Below, piece by piece: positions 1-8,086 of a stretch of 32,934 bases of DNA. Location: positions 1-32,934 of the forward strand of contig NZ_JAAQPI010000035.1 of the NCBI RefSeq assembly GCF_011683955.1, read 5' to 3'. Positions within the stretch are counted from its first letter, which is position 1. Each line of letters starts with the position of its first letter. Below the pieces are notes generated by a model. That model had not been told where the DNA came from, did not search any database, and saw only the letters and a program-made list of their open reading frames with translations. The translations under genes and the position numbers were made by a program. The stretch is from Pseudomaricurvus alkylphenolicus. GTDB taxonomy: Bacteria > Pseudomonadota > Gammaproteobacteria > Pseudomonadales > Cellvibrionaceae.

Positions 1-65
1 GCCTTGACCGGAAAACACCGGATGAGGTTTACTTCAATACAACGCCGCTTTCCCTGGTGGCTTAA
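1..65 (+). CDS. IS3-family transposase (OrfB/integrase core), C-terminal fragment
   Basis: Reading from base 3, the plus strand encodes about 20 residues ending in TPDEVYFNTTPLSLVA and then TAA. The TPDEVYF signature is typical of the extreme C-terminus of IS3-group DDE transposases (rve domain), which catalyse cut-and-copy transposition of the element. The rest of the protein lies beyond the left edge of the window, so group and functionality cannot be judged. Confidence rests on this short signature and on the interrupted gene next to it. Confidence 0.65.
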   Translation, partial: LDRKTPDEVYFNTTPLSLVA

Positions 66-126
66 ACCTTGGCGTGGATCCACTTATAGAATGGGGATGA
101 GCTGTTCAAAGGAAGGGGGCCAGCTC
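1..126 (+). mobile_element. Right end of an IS3-family insertion sequence (partial)
   Basis: The left edge of the window lies inside an insertion sequence. It encodes the last residues of an IS3-type transposase (stop at 63-65), followed by about 60 bp of non-coding terminal sequence. The element appears to end near 123-127, because the receptor reading frame on the minus strand becomes recognisable again from about 128. The exact terminal inverted repeat cannot be defined without the left end. The insertion truncates the neighbouring TonB-dependent receptor. Confidence 0.7.
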
Positions 127-1195
127 TGGCAATCCACTGCAGGGGCTTATCCCCGTTTGATTGCAGCCTGAACTCCTGGCCGATACTCTTAGTATCGGTT
201 AACGCGTTAAATGATACTCCAGCCCCGGTATAGATAGTATTCAATAGCGCAAAATCAGAATCACCAAAGGACTCATTGGTGTCATAGGAGGTAATCGATA
301 TAAAGTCCATACCCTGCAAATGATAATTCAAATTAAGGCTAACAGAGAGTGAGTCGACGTTATCTGCAGAAAAACTACTGGCTATAAATTTGCGATATTG
401 GCTGTCGGTTACGTCAATATCATTGTGTAGAGGTACCCTGGCCTCCTGCTTAAAGTAGCTGGTTGTAAATCTCGCATCAAATGCTTCGCCAGGCTCATAG
501 ATCAGCGACAAACGTGCGCCTTCACTCTCTGACTCATCGATAGACTCCCCGGTTGTATCCGAGTCAAAAAAGCCATCTGTCTCGTCGTAGAAACCTGACA
601 AGCGTGCATACAGGTTCTGCTCAGTCAAAGCACCAGACACGGCGAAATCTATCTTTCGACTATCCTTGTTCCCGACATCAACACCAACTTCCGCTTCGAA
701 TTCATCAGAAGGTGTTGCGGTCGTGATATTGATGGCCCCGGCCAGCGTATTACGGCCGTATAGGGTACCCTGGGGACCACGCAGGACCTCTATCCGCTCT
801 ACATCATGGAAACCCGCAGCAAAAAATGACTGGTTAGGCTGGAAAACACCGTCGACAAAGAGGCCAACACCTGGTGTCACTGAGGAGAGCTCCGTTGCCC
901 CTACCCCGCGCATAGAGATTCGATTCTGCATTCCAAATGTCTGGCTGTAATTCAAGCCTGGCACAGTACCTGATAACTGTTGAAAGTTATTAATACCTTG
1001 TTTTTCAAGGTCGTCACCACCGATAACTTCCAGGGACAATGGCACTTCCATTTGAGTTTCGCTACGCTTTCGCGCCGTAACTATTATTTCCTCCAGCAAG
1101 GATTCGACGCCTTCTGTTTCTGCAGAAAGGGCTAACGGGGTATGTGATAGACTTAATGCCAAGCCGACATGTGCTGCAAGCAGGACTCTCTTCAT
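62..1195 (-). pseudogene. TonB-dependent receptor, truncated by an IS
   Basis: Outer-membrane active-transport receptor of the TonB-dependent family, N-terminal half only. A signal peptide (about residues 1-24, ending ALS-AE) is followed by a TonB-box-like LLEEIIVTAR, then the plug domain with its conserved VERIEVLRGPQGTLYGRNT segment at about residues 130-155, and roughly the first third of the barrel. At about residue 355 (QWIA) homology stops and the frame runs through IS DNA for some 20 unrelated residues to a stop at 62. Full receptors are 700-800 residues and end in an aromatic residue needed for barrel assembly, both absent here. It is almost certainly non-functional. The AraC regulator just upstream on the same strand was probably its controller. 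Confidence 0.85.
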
Positions 1196-1353
1196 ATTCT
1201 TCGCCTCTTGGGATCAATGTTGATCCCTGTACTGGTCTGAACAAGCAATCTTTATGTTTGAGGCTTTAGTCTATCGCTCTGAGCCGGCAGAAGTTATGGA
1301 AAAGTAACGATTAGTTATGAATTATTCACTACTTTTGGGTCATTAGGGGAGAA

Positions 1354-2400
1354 TTATGTGCTCTTGGCCTTTCGAAATTGTGCAGGAGTCATCCCATAAC
1401 TGGATGAAAACGCATAAATAAAGTTACTTGAGTGACTGTATCCTAATTCATGGGCAATAATTGATACAGATTTGTTGCTATTCTTCAGCTCTTGAGACGC
1501 AATATCCAGCTTTAGCTGTTTAGTATACTGACCAATCGTCATCCCATATCGCTGCTTGAAACCATGATTTAACTTATTTCGATTCTGACCAAAGTGCCTA
1601 CAGAGTTCATCAATAGAGGGCGGTGAAGCATAGGATTTTTGGATTAGAAAATGTATTTCCTCAATCCAACCATCACAGGCATCAAGTGGTTGTTCCTTTT
1701 TAAACGTTTCCGCTCGAACTGCCAATTTTTGGTCTTTCGGGTGGGTTTCAATATAACGGCACAATAATTCAGCGCCTTTAGCCCTCAGGAATGTATGGCG
1801 CACCTTACCGGTGTAAGTGCAATTCAGAATATCCCGCGTTGCCTGTATCATGGAAGATGTTATTTGGGAGCGCTCAAAAAACACTTCGTTCATTTGTCCA
1901 CTTTTTATTTCTTTAAAGGGACTTGGATAAGACTTATGATCACCAAAGGTTTCAAAAAAATCCTTGCTGGTGACATAAAAGGAAACGCCCTGATTCTGGA
2001 TACCAACCGGAACGTATGATGTGATAACTTCGCCTTTCGGAAAATACAAAATCATACAGGCTGCATGGGGTGTATTTTTTAAGCGTTGCTGTCCCTTGGA
2101 GAACTGAAATTCGCCGTTAAGCGAAAAGCGTATTAACAGCAAGTCGTCTTCCGACTCAACACCCGCTCCCTTTAATTGTTTTAAGGGCCTTGAGAGCGTC
2201 ATGTCTTGCACATACATGCGAAAGCGGGGCAAAGGAGACACGATTTCCAGCGTTCCTTGGCCATAGTCCTTGCGGAGATTCAGCAGCACGCCTTCTTCGT
2301 CACACGTGAGCGTCGGGTCACAATAGAGTTCGTTCAACCCCCCCTTACTCTTGTCGCTCCCTGAGTGCATTTCAATAATAGAATCCGTGAAGTCGGACAT
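1354..2400 (-). CDS. AraC-family transcriptional regulator
   Basis: Cytoplasmic DNA-binding regulator of about 348 residues. The C-terminal ~90 residues form a double helix-turn-helix AraC domain: first HTH around IDELCRHFGQNRNKLNHGFK, second around SIIAHELGYSHSSNFIYAF, closing with YGMTPAQFRK. The N-terminal ~250 residues are a sensor region without an obvious named domain, in the style of PchR-type regulators that act with TonB receptors. A GTG lies one codon upstream (2403), but the ATG at 2400 with AGGGCCAGG before it is the better start. It lies directly upstream of the IS-truncated receptor on the same strand, which suggests that it controlled that receptor. Effector unknown. Confidence 0.88.
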   Translation of the reverse strand: MSDFTDSIIEMHSGSDKSKGGLNELYCDPTLTCDEEGVLLNLRKDYGQGTLEIVSPLPRFRMYVQDMTLSRPLKQLKGAGVESEDDLLLIRFSLNGEFQFSKGQQRLKNTPHAACMILYFPKGEVITSYVPVGIQNQGVSFYVTSKDFFETFGDHKSYPSPFKEIKSGQMNEVFFERSQITSSMIQATRDILNCTYTGKVRHTFLRAKGAELLCRYIETHPKDQKLAVRAETFKKEQPLDACDGWIEEIHFLIQKSYASPPSIDELCRHFGQNRNKLNHGFKQRYGMTIGQYTKQLKLDIASQELKNSNKSVSIIAHELGYSHSSNFIYAFSSSYGMTPAQFRKAKST

Positions 2401-2499
2401 CACCTGGCCCTAAGAGATATCAATGAGTTCTCATATGCATGTACTATATCAGTTTAGCCATAGATTTATGAGCTTTCAGTTCTTCAGTTTTGGTCGCCA

Positions 2500-4032
2500 T
2501 TATTGCTCCACCGTAATTCGGTTAAAGTGCATATCGGAACGACCATGCTTATTCAGTGGCGCAGCTACCGGATAGGCAACACCAAAGCTGTTACTGCTCA
2601 ACGCCTTAACTTCCACATAGTTACCCATATAGAGTGGCTGGTGCGGGGTCGGTGCTTGCTTCATGTCGAAAGACTCAGACAGCGGCACCTCTTTCCAGCT
2701 GTTGCCGCCATCTGTAGACACCGCAAACATCGCCCGTGAGGTGATTTGACCATCATCCGGGATATCGTCACGGGAGTCGTACCAGAAAGCACCGAGTGTG
2801 CCCTTGTCGGTTACGGCTATGGAGGCATTCCAAATCGGTCCTTTAACTGCCGTAATGGCCGCTGCTTCACTCCAGCTAACGCCTCGATCCGCCGAAGCTG
2901 AAAACAGCAACTGCCCCTGCTCTTTTTGGGGGCTACCACACCAACCAACCGAAGTAGCGAGCGTTAAGTCGAGCATCGAACAAATTGTTGAGCGCTCAAA
3001 ACGAGAGGCAATTTGATAGAGGCGATCATCAGAGCCTACAGTTACAGGCACATCGATGGCCATTACCGTATCCCCTTCCGGGTGGTTAAAAACGCCGGTA
3101 TTGGAGATCAACGGCAGCTCAAAAGGCTGGCTCCAATCGCCTTGTTTATTATCGATAGCGCCCACTAATCCGGCATTCAGGAACCAGTCCATCTTTTCCT
3201 GGGTATTTGGTCCTACCGCCAGCAGCTGGCCATCCGAGAACTGAACCAGATCCAGTGCACCGAACCCTTCCATCACCTTTTCTGGCTTGCTCCAGCTTTT
3301 ACCACCGTCGCTGGTTTTTGCGATATAGACGTATTTATCCTCCAGGTGAGGGCTCATATGCTCCAGTACACTGGGGTTTTCACCCACCGCCCAAAGCACC
3401 ACGGCATGGCCTTCGCGCTGTTTGTCCGCGGCCACCAGCACCATATGCTGGTATTCACCCATGGGAGATAATTCCAAGGGCTTGGACCAGGTTTTGCCGC
3501 CGTCTTCGGAAACGGCAGCAACCACCTTGCTGTCCATCCAGGCATCCATGGTTGCATCCATTGGCTGACCTTCAGGCAGAAAATTGCCCTGGGTATGGGC
3601 GAGATAGAGCCGGCCACTGGCATCGGTATCAATATCCTGATCGCCATAGGCGTTGTAGTCGGTTCCAGTACAGGGGGAGTGTTCGGGCGGCTCTGATTCC
3701 TGCCAGGTTTTGCCACCGTCTTGGGTGTAAGCGGCCGAGACCGCGAGAATCGGATCGCGCATAAACGCCACCGTCATCTCGTCTGGATTATTGGGATTTA
3801 CTGCTAGACGAGGATCCGTCTCTTCATCCTTTATAAAGGTAAAACCATCGCTCAGTTGGCCGCACATATCCTCAAACGGGGATATTCCCGAACCCACCAT
3901 CACCGGCTCGGATACCTTCACCGAGAGCCTGGCCGGTGTAGGCTCCATAACCGATTGACTGCAACCCGCGAGCCCAATAGCTGCAGAAGTAGCTAGCACA
4001 GCACGAACCAATGCGGCTGTTGAAACTCTCAT
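2500..4032 (-). CDS. Secreted BNR/Asp-box (sialidase-fold) lipoprotein
   Basis: Predicted lipoprotein of 510 residues with a sialidase-like six-bladed beta-propeller. The N-terminus is a lipoprotein signal with lipobox LAGC near residue 24. At least five Asp-box repeats (S/T-x-D-x-G-x-x-W) are visible: TQDGGKTW, SEDGGKTW, TSDGGKSW, SADRGVSW and STDGGNSW. Asp boxes are structural, and I do not see a clear sialidase Arg triad, so glycosidase activity is not claimed. The gene starts 35 bp after the stop of the upstream amidohydrolase, with GGGAAAA as a weak ribosome site, and is probably co-transcribed with it. It may be an extracytoplasmic binding or hydrolytic partner of that enzyme; substrate unknown. 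Confidence 0.8.
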   Translation of the reverse strand: MRVSTAALVRAVLATSAAIGLAGCSQSVMEPTPARLSVKVSEPVMVGSGISPFEDMCGQLSDGFTFIKDEETDPRLAVNPNNPDEMTVAFMRDPILAVSAAYTQDGGKTWQESEPPEHSPCTGTDYNAYGDQDIDTDASGRLYLAHTQGNFLPEGQPMDATMDAWMDSKVVAAVSEDGGKTWSKPLELSPMGEYQHMVLVAADKQREGHAVVLWAVGENPSVLEHMSPHLEDKYVYIAKTSDGGKSWSKPEKVMEGFGALDLVQFSDGQLLAVGPNTQEKMDWFLNAGLVGAIDNKQGDWSQPFELPLISNTGVFNHPEGDTVMAIDVPVTVGSDDRLYQIASRFERSTICSMLDLTLATSVGWCGSPQKEQGQLLFSASADRGVSWSEAAAITAVKGPIWNASIAVTDKGTLGAFWYDSRDDIPDDGQITSRAMFAVSTDGGNSWKEVPLSESFDMKQAPTPHQPLYMGNYVEVKALSSNSFGVAYPVAAPLNKHGRSDMHFNRITVEQ

Positions 4033-4067
4033 ATATTTTCCCGTTTTTTGTTGGTTTGAGCAGATGC

Positions 4068-5498
4068 TTATTGAGTACGAAGTCTACTCTGCTCAATCAC
4101 CTTGCCCTGGGTAACGACCGTATCGATATACTGGGCATTTTTGATGGTCTCCAGCGGGTTTTTGTTCAGCAACAGGAAGTCGGCAACCTTGCCCGCTTCC
4201 ACCGTGCCAAATTCGTCGCTCTTGCCCAAGGCCTCAGCGGCATTTTTAGTGGCAGCCTGAATCAGGTTGGCAGGTGTAATGCCCTCCTCTTCCAGCATCT
4301 GCATTTCGGTGTGAACCGCCACACCGTGAGGTGTGCCGATATGGGAACCGTCGGAGCCGATCAGGAACTTGGCACCGGCACTCTGCAAGCGTCGCACGCT
4401 GTCACCAAGGGGTTCACGGATGTCACCCAACATAAATTGCAGCCCCCAGGACGAGAGCTTAAAGGCGACCTTTTTCATAAAACTGTCGGGGTAGTCGATA
4501 TAGGTGCTAATCACCTCTTTGTCAGCACACTGCTCTTCAATGGGTGTCATCCGGTATTCCCGCTCCATCACTTCCGTGTACTTGGGGAATACAGCAATGG
4601 TTGGCGCGACAAAAATACCCTTGTCGACAATTTTCTGCACAGACTCATCGCTGATGGGCTCATCAAAAGCGATATGGGCAAAAGCATCCAGGTTGGTATC
4701 AACGACGGCTTCCACCTCTTCTCGGGCCATCACATGGGTTAATACCGACAGGCCCAGTTTGTGGGCTTCATCCGCTGCAGCACGCAGTACCGGCGCGTAC
4801 TGTTGAGGGGTCACTTCTGCGTCTATCATGGGAGGCCCAAGGTAACCCAGCTTGATAGCATCGGCACCTTTACTGGCGAAGAAGCGAATTTTTTCACGCA
4901 TTTCGGCTTCGGTATCCGCTGAAAAAACGGCGTCCTCACCGTCAAATTTCCACTCCATACCACTATTGCTGATAGGTCCTCCGGCGACCAGCACCCTCGG
5001 TGCCAGCTCCAGCTGTTTGGCTTGCTCTTTGGCACCAAACTCAATATGTAACGGACCACCGACAGACAGTGCCGTGGTTACCCCGCTGCAAAGATAACGG
5101 CTGAGAGTATAGGGCTGGCGCTGTTTAACCCATGCAATATCCGCCTCTTCGGTAATTTCGTCGTCAAACATGGGGACCACTTTGTCCATATGAATGCGGC
5201 CGCTTTCAAAAAAATGCATATGGGTGTCGATAAAGCCAGGGACTATGTATTTACCATTGGCCGCAACGGTTGTTACATCTGCGGGTAAAGCCACGTCAGA
5301 TGATGCACCGGCAGCCAGTATGCGATCACCTGCGATCAACACTGTTGCATCAGTAACAGGTTCGCCGCCATTACCATCGATAAGCGTAGCCCCCACAAAG
5401 GCGGTAAGCGGTTGCTCTGGCTCACCAGCAGGCTCGGTAGCAAAGCAGGTTGCCGTTATAGCCAATGCCAATGCACTGGCGGCGATGCGTTTTACCAT
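4068..5498 (-). CDS. Exported metal-dependent amidohydrolase (imidazolonepropionase/prolidase-like)
   Basis: 476-residue amidohydrolase-superfamily enzyme, probably periplasmic. The chosen ATG follows TGAGG at good spacing and gives a clean signal peptide (about residues 1-20, ending CFA-TEP); further upstream ATGs at 5519 and 5555 would precede it and spoil it. Metal-site features: HxH (H93, H95) in FIDTHMHFF, candidate bridging Lys in DAIKLGY, His in VLTHVM and FAHIAF, and Asp in LIGSDGSHIG. These are the elements of the binuclear TIM-barrel group that cleaves Xaa-Pro or Xaa-Arg/Lys dipeptides, carbamates and related amides. It is first in an operon with the BNR lipoprotein. Substrate not predictable. 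Confidence 0.88.
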   Translation of the reverse strand: MVKRIAASALALAITATCFATEPAGEPEQPLTAFVGATLIDGNGGEPVTDATVLIAGDRILAAGASSDVALPADVTTVAANGKYIVPGFIDTHMHFFESGRIHMDKVVPMFDDEITEEADIAWVKQRQPYTLSRYLCSGVTTALSVGGPLHIEFGAKEQAKQLELAPRVLVAGGPISNSGMEWKFDGEDAVFSADTEAEMREKIRFFASKGADAIKLGYLGPPMIDAEVTPQQYAPVLRAAADEAHKLGLSVLTHVMAREEVEAVVDTNLDAFAHIAFDEPISDESVQKIVDKGIFVAPTIAVFPKYTEVMEREYRMTPIEEQCADKEVISTYIDYPDSFMKKVAFKLSSWGLQFMLGDIREPLGDSVRRLQSAGAKFLIGSDGSHIGTPHGVAVHTEMQMLEEEGITPANLIQAATKNAAEALGKSDEFGTVEAGKVADFLLLNKNPLETIKNAQYIDTVVTQGKVIEQSRLRTQ

Positions 5499-5525
5499 AA
5501 TTGCCTCATACTGTTTCATGGGGTA

Positions 5526-5555
5526 AATATAATCCATATGGATTAAACATATCAA
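5526..5555 (-). promoter_or_regulatory. Predicted sigma70 promoter with internal palindromic operator
   Basis: On the minus strand, TTGATA (5555-5550) and TATATT (5531-5526) are separated by 18 bp, a good sigma70 match. The perfect 16-bp palindrome TAATCCATATGGATTA (5530-5545) fills the spacer and touches the -10, as expected of a steric repressor site. It lies about 30 bp upstream of the amidohydrolase start at 5498. The cognate regulator is unknown. Confidence 0.55.
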
Positions 5556-5572
5556 ACTTAATGTCTGGCTCC

Positions 5573-5603
5573 AAAAAAAACACCCCCGCTATTCAAGCGA
5601 GGG
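5573..5603 (-). terminator. Rho-independent terminator of the TonB-receptor gene
   Basis: On the minus strand, CCCTCGCT (5603-5596) pairs with AGCGGGGG (5590-5583) across a 5-nt loop, with one G-U pair, followed by GTG and a run of eight T (5580-5573). It lies 38 bp after the receptor stop codon, so it separates that gene from the downstream amidohydrolase promoter. Confidence 0.8.
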
Positions 5604-5641
5604 TCAGGGTATAGCTTACTCGCTACCCCCAAGAGGAGAGT

Positions 5642-7843
5642 TTAGTGCTTGACAGTGACCTTCACCCCGAAAGTACGTGGTGCGTTGACTGAGCCGGCCA
5701 CATCGGGAAAACCCGGGGTAGAGAAGAAAGACGTCGACATCCAACCAAATGACTCCTCCTCGGTCAGGTTTTTACCGTAGAGTTCAAGGCTCCAGAATTC
5801 GTCCGCTGAATCAAAACGTATGTTGGCATTAACCGTATGATAGGACCCTTCGGTGACCACATCGTCCTCGAAAACGTTGTAGCGGGTTTCATCGGTCCAG
5901 GCGTAATCGCCGCTGAAGGTCAGCGTACCGGCGTCAGCCACATTCATGCTGTATTGCGCCGCCAAACTGAACGTCATCTCCGGGGCATAGGGCATCTGAT
6001 TACCGGAAACGTCCACCAGGGAGCCGTCATAGTCCAGCGCATTTTCGAAATCATCGTACTCACCCTGGGTATAGGTGAAACTCGAAGTCAGCATCAAGTT
6101 CTCTGACGGGCGAACAGACAGATCCGCTTCAATTCCATACACGGTAGCCGTTGCCGCATTTTGCACACTGGATAAGCTGGCGGAAGAGGCATCAAACACC
6201 AGTACCTGCAGGTCTTCAATATCATTGTAGAAGGCTGCCAGGTTTAGCGTCACGCGGCCACCCATAAGCGTGGATTTAACGCCGGTTTCATAGGCCAGGA
6301 TCAACTCTTCGTCATAGGCTGAGCCATCACCATTGAAGGAGCCACTTTTGAAGCCGGTCGATACGGTGCCGTAAAGCATCACATCTTCGTTAATGAAATA
6401 GTCGATACCCAGTTTAGGATCGATGGAACTCCAGTCTTCATCAGCGGTAACCGCCGAAGGAATAGTGACAAACCCAAGGCCAGGATCAAAAGCCGTGGTT
6501 AATGAGTTGGTATCAATTTCCGCCTCTTCGTAACTGTAGCGCAAGCCCAGATTGATATTCAGGTTATCGCTCAGCATGTACTTCACGTTGGTAAATGCTG
6601 AATAGGCCGTACGCTCATCCAAAGTATCGGAGATAATGCTCATGCCTAACCCCGCAACGTCAACCAAACTGGTACCGTCACGTTCACTGTCAAAGTAATA
6701 GAGCCCCATCAGCCATTCGGTCTTGTCGCCTTTACCGATTAATTGCAGTTCTTGCGTAAAGACCTGTTTATCATCTTCAGCATTCATACCACCTATGGGG
6801 GCTTCCGTGGTATCCAAATCGGTAATCCACAGGCCTTCCCGCTCCCGATAACCGGTTATCGATTTAAGCAGCAGGTTTTCGCTCAGATCTTTTTCCAGCG
6901 TCAGCGACAGGCCTGTGAACTCTTCTTTGATCCGCTCATCCACATCGGTACTGATGGTATAAAAGTCACTGTAGACTTGCCCCCCCAGCAGATGACCCAC
7001 ATTGGTATCGGTGGCGGGACGGTAGTTGGGTGAATAATCCTGATCCAGGTAGTCCATCTTTAAGGTGGCATTCAAGCTATTACTGATGTCAAAGGTCAGG
7101 GTCGCATTGGCTACCAGTGTGTCCTCATCCATACCGTCATCGGCGGTAGGACTCTCGTTGTCAATGTAACCGTCATGGGAACGCTTCTGAATGGCCAGGC
7201 GACCACCCACTTTCTCAGACAGGGGGCCGCTGATCATGCCCGTGAATTCCTGGGCATTGTAGTCACCTGCGCCAATACTGGCTTTGTACTCCAGCTCATC
7301 ACCGGGATTTTGGGTAATGATATTGATGGCACCGGAGGTGGAGTTGCGGCCATAGAGTGTACCCTGGGGACCGCGTAACACCTCTACCCGCTCGACATCC
7401 AGAAAACCAGCGAGCCAGTTGCCGCTGTCCTCAACCACGACGCCATCAAAATGCACCGCCACGTTACCCAAACCGTTGAAGTCTGCCTGGGTGCCCATGC
7501 CACGCATCACCAGGGTGGTTGCCGGCCCGTTGACGGCAATATCCAGCCCCGGCGTAAACATTTCCAGGTCGCGGATATTAACAATGCCCTTCTGTGCCAG
7601 CGCGTCCTCGGTGAACGCCGTGATTGCAATGGGGGTATCCTGAATACTGGTTGAAGACATCTTAGTGGCGGTAACTATTATCTCCTCAAGCAGGAAGCCC
7701 AGATCTTCTTCCGCCTGAGCTCCTGGCACCATGGCACCGGACATCGCCAGGCTACCTGTCAACGCCAGCATCGAAAACGATGCTTTGTTTTTTTTGTGAC
7801 TCACTTTCTTATCACACACCATAGATGTTATAGGTTTACTCAT
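5642..7843 (-). CDS. TonB-dependent outer-membrane receptor, full length
   Basis: 733-residue receptor for energised uptake across the outer membrane. A signal sequence with a long basic n-region ends near AQA-EED (about residue 45). Then come the TonB-box-like LLEEIIVTATKM, a plug domain with VERVEVLRGPQGTLYGRNS at about residues 152-170, and a 22-strand-type barrel closing with RTFGVKVTVKH. Length and architecture match FyuA/CirA-like and SusC-unrelated TBDRs of Cellvibrionales and sphingomonads, which often import siderophores, terpenoids or aromatic molecules. GGGAG precedes the ATG. It is terminated by a hairpin at 5573-5603 and appears to be under the same palindromic operator as the ferredoxin-P450 operon, suggesting that it imports the substrate of that pathway. 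Confidence 0.95.
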   Translation of the reverse strand: MSKPITSMVCDKKVSHKKNKASFSMLALTGSLAMSGAMVPGAQAEEDLGFLLEEIIVTATKMSSTSIQDTPIAITAFTEDALAQKGIVNIRDLEMFTPGLDIAVNGPATTLVMRGMGTQADFNGLGNVAVHFDGVVVEDSGNWLAGFLDVERVEVLRGPQGTLYGRNSTSGAINIITQNPGDELEYKASIGAGDYNAQEFTGMISGPLSEKVGGRLAIQKRSHDGYIDNESPTADDGMDEDTLVANATLTFDISNSLNATLKMDYLDQDYSPNYRPATDTNVGHLLGGQVYSDFYTISTDVDERIKEEFTGLSLTLEKDLSENLLLKSITGYREREGLWITDLDTTEAPIGGMNAEDDKQVFTQELQLIGKGDKTEWLMGLYYFDSERDGTSLVDVAGLGMSIISDTLDERTAYSAFTNVKYMLSDNLNINLGLRYSYEEAEIDTNSLTTAFDPGLGFVTIPSAVTADEDWSSIDPKLGIDYFINEDVMLYGTVSTGFKSGSFNGDGSAYDEELILAYETGVKSTLMGGRVTLNLAAFYNDIEDLQVLVFDASSASLSSVQNAATATVYGIEADLSVRPSENLMLTSSFTYTQGEYDDFENALDYDGSLVDVSGNQMPYAPEMTFSLAAQYSMNVADAGTLTFSGDYAWTDETRYNVFEDDVVTEGSYHTVNANIRFDSADEFWSLELYGKNLTEEESFGWMSTSFFSTPGFPDVAGSVNAPRTFGVKVTVKH

Positions 7844-7944
7844 TATTCACGCTCTCCCGATTGGGGTGGTTTTTATTAGATGGATTCAAGTGTATCCGCG
7901 TCAGGCATTTTGTTAGCCCAAGCGATCACAAATAACTCAATCTA

Positions 7945-7974
7945 ATCTTATGATAAAATTATCGATAATTTCAA
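7945..7974 (-). promoter_or_regulatory. Receptor promoter with ATTATCGATAAT operator
   Basis: Minus-strand TTGAAA (7974-7969) and TAAGAT (7950-7945) are separated by 18 bp. The perfect 12-bp palindrome ATTATCGATAAT occupies 7958-7969 in the spacer, and a half-like TTATGATAA follows at 7948-7956. The same palindrome occurs twice in the promoter of the ferredoxin-P450 operon. It is a candidate operator of the GntR regulator at 12942. The promoter lies about 100 bp upstream of the receptor ATG. Confidence 0.6.
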
Positions 7975-8086
7975 CAAGCAAAATATCACTACCAAATAGT
8001 ACTTTATGCGTTTCACCTATATACGCAGTTCCCTCCAGGGCAAACGTCCTTATTTACCCGCATACCACTCCATTTATTACTTAAAA

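Noticed and set aside
2500-4032. Active sialidase
   Set aside because: Asp boxes are present but the catalytic Arg triad and Tyr/Glu pair could not be recognised, so only the fold is called.
4011-4742. 243-codon open frame on the plus strand
   Set aside because: Antisense across two well-supported minus-strand genes.
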